Of a DNA stretch of 64,000 nt, positions 59,167 to 64,000 are shown one piece after another (the stretch's first letter is position 1; every line of letters begins with the position of its first letter). The position numbers and the translations under genes were made by a program. The notes under the pieces were generated by a model that was not told the origin of the DNA, made no database searches, and was given only the letters and a program-made list of their open reading frames with translations. The stretch is from Rhizobium terrae (lineage in GTDB: Bacteria > Pseudomonadota > Alphaproteobacteria > Rhizobiales > Rhizobiaceae): assembly GCF_003425685.1 (NCBI RefSeq), contig NZ_QJKM01000009.1, positions 1 through 64,000 of the forward strand. Direction: 5' to 3'.

Positions 59167-60057
59167 ATGGATCTTCTCGCGCTCGCCGACTTCAATCTTG
59201 TCGCCCGCCATGGCGGCTTTGGAAAAGCGGCGCGGGCGTCCGGCCGCCCCAAGGCCACGCTGTCTCGGCGTGTCGCGGAACTGGAAGCCTCGCTTGATCT
59301 GCGCCTGTTCGAGCGCGGGGCGCGCGACCTCAAGCTCACCGAGGAGGGACGGGCTCTTCACCAGCGGACGGCTGCACTGCTCACGGAGCTCGACGAAACG
59401 GCGGCAACCATTGCCTCAGGTGCAGGGAAGCCACGGGGCAGGCTGCGGATCAGCGCCCCGCTTCTCCTTTCCCAAACGGCGATGGGCAAGATCGCTGCAG
59501 GATTCGCGCTCCAGTATCCGGAGGTGAGGCTTGAGATCACCACGGAGGATCGCGCGGTCGACATGATCGAGGAGGGCTACGACCTGGTGATCCGCGTCAA
59601 TCCGGACTCGGACGAGAGCCTTGTCGGCCGCGCCTTCCTTCATGACCGGCTGGTCGTCGTGGCAAGTCCCACTGTTCCTCGCCCGGCTGCCGGCGCGTCG
59701 TCGCCGGGCGTGGTCCGCGGGAGCGGCGGTGGGCAGTCGTGGGCCGTCATGACGTCGGAAGGACCAGCGAAGATCGACATCGATCCCGTCCTGTCCATGT
59801 CGTCGCTCATCATGGTGCGGGACGTCGTGCGCGCCGGCGTCGGCGCCGCCCGCCTGCCTGTCTCCCTCGTGAGCCGCGATCTGGACGAGGGAACGCTGCT
59901 CCATTGGGGAGACGTCGAAGGATCCACAATCTCCCTATGGGCGCTCTACCCCTCGCGACGGCTCCTGAGCGCCCGCGTCTCGGCCTTCCTGGATTTCCTC
60001 AAGCAGGCCTTTCCCAACGGGACGCCCGAGGAACTGGCCGCCTATATCGGCAGGTGA
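59167..60057 (+). CDS. LysR-type regulator
   Basis: A 296-residue LTTR with the helix-turn-helix LLALADFNLVARHGGFGKAA followed by RPKATLSRRVAELEASLDLR, and an effector domain (GRLRISAPLLLSQTAMGKIA). It belongs to the CrgA/AaeR-like subgroup by style. The 104-base gap to the divergent NmrA-like gene should contain its operator. Single-gene targets next to such regulators are common in stress responses to quinones or aldehydes. Confidence 0.92.
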   Translation: MDLLALADFNLVARHGGFGKAARASGRPKATLSRRVAELEASLDLRLFERGARDLKLTEEGRALHQRTAALLTELDETAATIASGAGKPRGRLRISAPLLLSQTAMGKIAAGFALQYPEVRLEITTEDRAVDMIEEGYDLVIRVNPDSDESLVGRAFLHDRLVVVASPTVPRPAAGASSPGVVRGSGGGQSWAVMTSEGPAKIDIDPVLSMSSLIMVRDVVRAGVGAARLPVSLVSRDLDEGTLLHWGDVEGSTISLWALYPSRRLLSARVSAFLDFLKQAFPNGTPEELAAYIGR

Positions 60058-60617
60058 CGGTCTTCCTGGGCGATATCAGCGGTGCGGCTCCGGTGGCAGC
60101 GGCGACGCAGAACAGACATCGTCTTGATCATCGGAAGCCAGTCGGTTCTTGTCGGCTGGCCAGAGGCGCCGACCATCATGCGCACCTCGGGCGAAATCGA
60201 CGCTATCTTCGAATACTTAAGCGACTTTGACCAGACGCACTGGTTGTACATTTATGAGGCGACGAGGACAGCACTGCTTCCACCGGCTGGCAGAAGAGAG
60301 CCGTCTACAAGACCATGAGCGCGTACGGCAAGAAGCTGGAACTCGTCGACCCTTCCATCGAGGACATGACGGTCCGACATCCGGGAGCTCCTGCGTGCGT
60401 GGATCGGCATCCATCCGACGGACTTTTCGCCCGCACCGCTGCTCCGTCGAATCCGCTTGCCGAACTATGGCGGGCGGGCGATGAAGTCTGTCTCGCAAAG
60501 TAATTCGGAGGCCTGAGAACAAATGGATACCCGCGACGACGCGCCGACCGCCCGCAGAAAGCCTGCCGCATTCGCGCTGAGGTGGTGAGGCGGAGTTCCC
60601 AGAATCCAGTTAGCAGC
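60058..60617. other. Stretch with gene fragments, no intact gene
   Basis: A frame from about 60082 to 60318 carries VLIIGSQSVLVGWPEAPTIM, which resembles the start of nucleotidyltransferase-like (DUF6036-type) proteins, and reads EIDAIFEYLSDFD before losing similarity. A second frame near 60300-60440 reads WQKRAVYKTMSAYGKKLELV. Both look like remnants of genes cut by deletion. No promoter or intact CDS is supported. Confidence 0.4.
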
Positions 60618-60654
60618 CCGGCGCCGGCCGACCTTCCGCAGGAGCCGGCGCCGG
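60618..60654 (-). terminator. GC-rich hairpin downstream of the GST gene
   Basis: CCGGCGCCGGC (60618-60628) pairs perfectly with GCCGGCGCCGG (60644-60654) across a 15-base loop, five bases after the GST stop on the minus strand. There is no T-run, so it may act as a transcript-stabilising structure or a weak terminator. Confidence 0.55.
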
Positions 60655-60658
60655 ATCC

Positions 60659-61327
60659 TCAGAGCTTGATCCCAGCCGCTTCGAGCGCGCCGTCGATGCG
60701 TTCGTCGACCTCGCGCTTAGTGGCGGCCCACGCGGGCACCGTGTCCAAAAGGCGCTGCTGCCAGGCGACCAAGTTGGGGAACTCGTTGAGCGGGATCTTC
60801 GTCCGCTCGTTCTGCGAGAACGGGCCGGCGATGTCGAAATCGGCCAGCGTCAACCGGTCGCCGACGATGTAGCTGTGCGTTGCAAGGTGCGCATCCAAGA
60901 CCGCCGCGGCCGCCCGGAGCTTGTCTGCCGCCAGCTTCACGACCGGCTGGTCGGCCGGCTGACCCATGAAGCGCTTTGCGAGCACCTCGTCGAAGGTGAG
61001 GGTGGCGAAGATGCGCCACTGCTCGCCCGACCAGAACATCCACTGAAGGATTTCGTACTTCTCGCGTGTCGTCCTGCCCGCCATATCGCTGCCCGCCTTC
61101 TCAGCGAGGTAGAGGTTGATCGCAGCCGACTCGTAGAGGACGAAGTCGCCGTCGACCATGACGGGCGACAGGCCGTGCGGGTTTAGCTCCAGGAACTCGG
61201 GCGTGTGGCTCTCGCCCTTGAAGAGATCGATGTCCACGATCTCGAGGTCGACGCCCATGGCGGCCGCTGCTGCCGTGACACGGCGCCGGCTGCCCGAACC
61301 GGGGTCGCCGTAGATCTTGATAGCCAT
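60659..61327 (-). CDS. Glutathione S-transferase family protein
   Basis: A 222-residue GST. The N-terminal thioredoxin-like domain has MAIKIYGDPGSGSRRRVTAA, the cis-proline loop NPHGLSPVMVDGDFVLYESA (glutathione contacts at E-S) and an all-helical C-terminal domain (VGDRLTLADFDIAGPFSQNE). A serine near the N-terminus is the likely thiol-activating residue. It lies 38 bases downstream of the peroxiredoxin gene on the same strand, suggesting a shared detoxification operon. Confidence 0.92.
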   Translation of the reverse strand: MAIKIYGDPGSGSRRRVTAAAAAMGVDLEIVDIDLFKGESHTPEFLELNPHGLSPVMVDGDFVLYESAAINLYLAEKAGSDMAGRTTREKYEILQWMFWSGEQWRIFATLTFDEVLAKRFMGQPADQPVVKLAADKLRAAAAVLDAHLATHSYIVGDRLTLADFDIAGPFSQNERTKIPLNEFPNLVAWQQRLLDTVPAWAATKREVDERIDGALEAAGIKL

Positions 61328-61365
61328 TGTAACTACTCCTTCTCTTGGTTGATCATCTGGGGGGA

Positions 61366-62043
61366 TCAGGCGGAGACGCCCGCGCGCAGTCGGTCGAGCA
61401 CCGGCAGCAGGTCGGAGGGGTCGGGGCGCCGGGTATAGTCGGGATTGACCTCGGCATAGGCGATCACGCCATCGGTCCCGATCACGTAGCGGGCGGGCAT
61501 CGGCAGCACCCAGGACGGGTCGTTGTTGATCTTCGCCAGATCGTTGCCGAACTGCTTGTAGACCTCGATCAGGTCGTTCGGCAGCGAGAAGCGCAGGCCG
61601 AACTTCTCGGCGACTTCAGCACCGGTGTCGCTGAGGATTGGGAAGCTCAGCTTGTTGTCGCGCTGCGACTTGCGGCTGTTTGTTGCGGTCTGGGGCGAAA
61701 TGGCGACGAGTCGGGCACCGCGCGCCTCGATCACGCGCCGGACTTCCTCCAGGGCCTGGAGTTCGAAGTTGCAATAGGGGCACCAGACGCCGCGATAGAA
61801 GGTCAGGACGAGTGGGCCATGGGAGAGCAGCGAACGCGAACTAACGGTGTTTCCGTCGGTGTCCTGAAGCGTGAATTCGGGCGCGGCGTCGCCCGCCTGA
61901 AGAGCCTTGTCGGCCTGCCTGCTGTCGATCAGCGACTGAGTCGCCCGTTGCATCGTGTCGAGCTGGGCCTGGGTGGGCACCAGCGGAAAGCGTCCGTTCT
62001 CGAAGTCCTCGCGCACTGCGTCGAGCTTGTCCTGGAGCTTCAT
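61366..62043 (-). CDS. Peroxiredoxin-like AhpC/TSA family protein
   Basis: A 225-residue thioredoxin-fold protein. The redox centre is VLTFYRGVWCPYCNFELQAL, a CxxC version typical of the peroxiredoxin-like subfamily rather than the classical single peroxidatic cysteine. About 50 N-terminal residues precede the fold. I choose the ATG at 62043 because AAGGAG lies six bases upstream; the ATG at 62049 would abut it. It is divergent from the LysR at 62148 and probably controlled by it. Confidence 0.9.
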   Translation of the reverse strand: MKLQDKLDAVREDFENGRFPLVPTQAQLDTMQRATQSLIDSRQADKALQAGDAAPEFTLQDTDGNTVSSRSLLSHGPLVLTFYRGVWCPYCNFELQALEEVRRVIEARGARLVAISPQTATNSRKSQRDNKLSFPILSDTGAEVAEKFGLRFSLPNDLIEVYKQFGNDLAKINNDPSWVLPMPARYVIGTDGVIAYAEVNPDYTRRPDPSDLLPVLDRLRAGVSA

Positions 62044-62147
62044 GATCATCTCCTTGTCCGCGGCGAGGCTGCCGTGGACAGGAGACTAGGTGATCAGCGA
62101 AAAGCCGTGTATCCATCCAAATCAAAGAACATTTATCTGGATTACGA

Positions 62148-63044
62148 ATGAGTGATCGTTGGCAGGAAATGACCGTTTTCGTCCGCGTAGCGGAAACTGG
62201 CAGCCTCTCGCGTGCTGCGCGCGAACTAAAACTCTCGCAGCCTTCTGTGTCGCGGATCATCGGCACATTGGAAGGGCGACTGGGCACAACTCTTCTGCTG
62301 CGCACCACACGCAGCATCTCTTTGACGGAAGCCGGCGCAGTCTATCTGGAGCGGACGAAGCGCCTGCTTGCGGAGATGGAGGAGGCCGAGCAGGCCACGC
62401 GAGGCATTGATTCCCTTCATGGAGTGATCCGTCTCGCGATGCCGCTGATGTACGGCACACGTGCGATCATCCCGGCGCTGACGCCGTTCCTCGTCCGGCA
62501 TCCCGATCTCAAGGTAGAGCTCGTTATGAGCGACACCCGACAGAACCTCGTCACCGATGGCGTCGACCTGGCAATTCGGATCAATGTCGGGTCCTTGGAC
62601 GATTCTACATTCGGCGCGCGGAAGCTCGCGCTGGTCGAGCGGCTGGTCGTGGCGGCGCCGTCGTACCTGGCCGCTCGTGGAGTTCCGGCCACGCCGGCCG
62701 ACCTCGCTCGACACGACTGTATCCTTCAGCACGGTTCCTTCGGCAGCGAGAGCTGGCGCTTCAAGCACAGCAAGACGGTCACTTCCGTCGACGTGCGACC
62801 GAGAATTTGGATCAATTCGGCTCCGGGCGTTCTTGCGGCGGCGGTAGCGGGCCTGGGCGTCGCACTGGGGACGCGCGTAATGGCGGGGGAGGAACTGCGC
62901 ACCGGCCAGCTAACGCAACTGCTCAATTCCTACCGGCTCGATCCGGCCGAGGTATACGCTGTCTTCCCGGCAGGTCCGAGACCGTCGGCTAAAGTGCGGG
63001 CGATGGTCGATCATCTGGAAGAGAAGCTTGGTACGGCGGCGTGA
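62148..63044 (+). CDS. LysR-type regulator
   Basis: A 298-residue LTTR. The helix-turn-helix is VFVRVAETGSLSRAARELKL with SQPSVSRIIGTLEGRLGTTL. The effector domain is GVIRLAMPLMYGTRAIIPAL. The 104-base gap to the divergent peroxiredoxin contains ATCCA and TGGAT half-sites (about 62110 and 62137) that could be its binding site. The pair recalls regulator/detoxification-gene units such as that at 58.2-60.1 kb. Confidence 0.92.
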   Translation: MSDRWQEMTVFVRVAETGSLSRAARELKLSQPSVSRIIGTLEGRLGTTLLLRTTRSISLTEAGAVYLERTKRLLAEMEEAEQATRGIDSLHGVIRLAMPLMYGTRAIIPALTPFLVRHPDLKVELVMSDTRQNLVTDGVDLAIRINVGSLDDSTFGARKLALVERLVVAAPSYLAARGVPATPADLARHDCILQHGSFGSESWRFKHSKTVTSVDVRPRIWINSAPGVLAAAVAGLGVALGTRVMAGEELRTGQLTQLLNSYRLDPAEVYAVFPAGPRPSAKVRAMVDHLEEKLGTAA

Positions 63045-63520
63045 CGAACGTCGCGCCTTGCGGCAGCTGCTGTTCTCGAGCTTGGGTTCACGTCAGATTT
63101 CGTCGCTCGGTTAGAGGCGCCGATCCGGTCAAACAGACTGCTGATGCAAGTTTGATCCGTTAGCTCCGGCAGCGTCCGAAGCGTCGGCCGATGAACGATG
63201 TACGCGAGCGCTCGTACCGCGACAAGCACCCTTCCCGCTTGGTGGAAACTGCGACCATATCCTTGTCGATGCTAGGACGGCGGCCGGCTGATCAACACCC
63301 GCTGCCTCTTACACCCGGAACCGGCGTCCTCCAGAGCGCCTGCCGCATCGATGATTGTAAGATAAGGGACACGGGATCCTTGACGCCCCAGCGTGCGTTC
63401 GCTAAATGTTCTGTCATCATGTTCTATATCGCTCGCTACGCCTCGGCACGAATAGGTTGACCGACTGCCGGACCTGGTTGTCCGGCGTCCGCCCATCCGT
63501 ATCGTGTTCACGAGGGTGCC
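63045..63520. other. Unassigned stretch before the right-edge gene
   Basis: No gene is supported. Short frames on both strands lack ribosome binding sites and recognisable products. A motif TAAATGTTCTGTCATCATG near 63402-63422 looks like a transposon-end type sequence, but no second copy was found within the window. Confidence 0.4.
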
Positions 63521-64000
63521 ATGAAGAGCAGTCCCTTCGAGAGGCCGCCGGGCGATGTCGTCCCGCGGAACGAGCCCCCTCGCTTCTGCTATCCACTTGC
63601 CACCGTCAAATGCGTCGGCTCTCCGTTCTTCCGTAGTCAGGAAGCCCGCGACTTCGCATGCCTTCACGACGTCGACCCGGACGTCTCTCGATGGACATGC
63701 GATGGAGTCGAGCTTTGCTATGGCGAGGAAACCTACCGCGTTGACTTCGTCGTGACCGGGAATGACGACCGCACCTTCATGGCCGATGTCGGCGAAGACG
63801 CACCGAGGCCGCCCGACTGGATCGAGCCTGCCGTCGGCCGGCTGGGTCACGCCTATCGCCCGGTCGCCATGCACGACTTCGTCGACAGCTACCGGCTTGC
63901 CAACGCCAAAGACCTCCTTCGATACGGCCTCTACCGATGCCCGCTCGGCGACCGCGTGCGCATCCTCGCCGCGCTCGATGAGATGGGGTCGCTCACAGTG
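63521..64000 (+). CDS. Partial gene of unknown function, faintly TnsA-like, cut by window end
   Basis: An open frame of 160 codons from ATG 63521 to the window edge. The N-terminus is MKSSPFERPPGDVVPRNEPP. A later segment (CYGEETYRVDFVVTG, then FMADVGEDAP) has the strand-Asp-strand rhythm of PD-(D/E)xK nucleases such as TnsA, but the E-x-K triad is not intact (A-D-V). It then reads YRLANAKDLLRYG. I recall similar proteins beside Mu/Tn7-type transposases in rhizobia, but cannot prove it. A weak GAGGG precedes the start. Confidence 0.55.
   Translation, partial: MKSSPFERPPGDVVPRNEPPRFCYPLATVKCVGSPFFRSQEARDFACLHDVDPDVSRWTCDGVELCYGEETYRVDFVVTGNDDRTFMADVGEDAPRPPDWIEPAVGRLGHAYRPVAMHDFVDSYRLANAKDLLRYGLYRCPLGDRVRILAALDEMGSLTV

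Noticed and set aside
1-64000. CRISPR arrays, tRNA and rRNA genes, replication origin
   Set aside because: No regularly spaced direct repeats, no cloverleaf-like sequence and no repABC or similar genes were seen.

Overview
The window looks like an accessory (probably plasmid or chromid) segment of a GC-rich alphaproteobacterium, most likely of the Rhizobiales. The basis is the gene content: tightly packed ABC-transporter catabolic operons, each with its own LysR, GntR, LacI or AraC regulator, a TAT-exported molybdenum hydroxylase, a periplasmic Sox set, and several eroded insertion sequences between the modules. This placement is inferred from content and style; no marker gene or rRNA is present. 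I saw no tRNA, rRNA or CRISPR array.

Layout. 0-0.13 kb: repeats resembling the end of an IS21-type element. 0.6-5.3 kb, all on the minus strand: a DUF6683-like secreted protein, a possible YezG-like immunity protein, an OmpR/EnvZ-type two-component system with a small coupled ORF, and two tandem paralogous exported peptides ending in the same YYEG signature, followed by an intrinsic terminator. 5.4-6.7 kb: an IS256-type transposase wreck abutting an IS701-like transposase wreck. 6.9-13.7 kb: a redox cluster of molybdenum hydroxylase (IorAB-like), monoheme cytochrome, FccB-type flavoprotein and SoxX-Y-Z-A, without SoxB or SoxCD, plus a convergent cytochrome c. 14.0-24.4 kb: a GntR regulator divergent from a Liv-type ABC transporter, an SDR, a beta-keto acid cleavage enzyme (BKACE), a tannase-family esterase and a carnitine-dehydrogenase-like enzyme, with a 32-bp near-palindrome in the control region. 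24.6-25.2 kb: a dead tyrosine recombinase.

25.3-37.2 kb: a LysR regulator divergent from hyuA-hyuB, an FrlB-like SIS deglycase, an FrlD-like PfkB kinase and a peptide-type ABC transporter whose two ATPases are fused. This predicts uptake and breakdown of an Amadori-type conjugate, possibly one carrying a lactam. 37.8-39.5 kb: a frameshifted SDR and a divergent AraC regulator. 39.8-52.0 kb: a LacI regulator, a sugar ABC transporter, a GH63/MGH-like glycosidase, a DMT exporter, a PIG-L deacetylase, and an opposing GH36-MocA-MDR operon. A shared operator (core CAAACGTTTG or a one-base variant) lies at three places and brackets the whole module.

52.4-63.0 kb: small, often divergent regulator/oxidoreductase pairs (frameshifted vanillin/salicylaldehyde-type ALDH, AraC, frameshifted SDR, alpha/beta hydrolase, two NmrA-like proteins, DUF1857 protein, LysR, GST, peroxiredoxin, LysR). 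The right edge cuts a gene that faintly resembles TnsA-type proteins.

The strongest candidates for undescribed biology are the SoxAXYZ cluster built around a molybdenum hydroxylase without SoxB, the Hyu-Frl-Dpp operon, the esterase/BKACE operon, and the LacI-controlled glycoside module with its deacetylase and two dehydrogenases.
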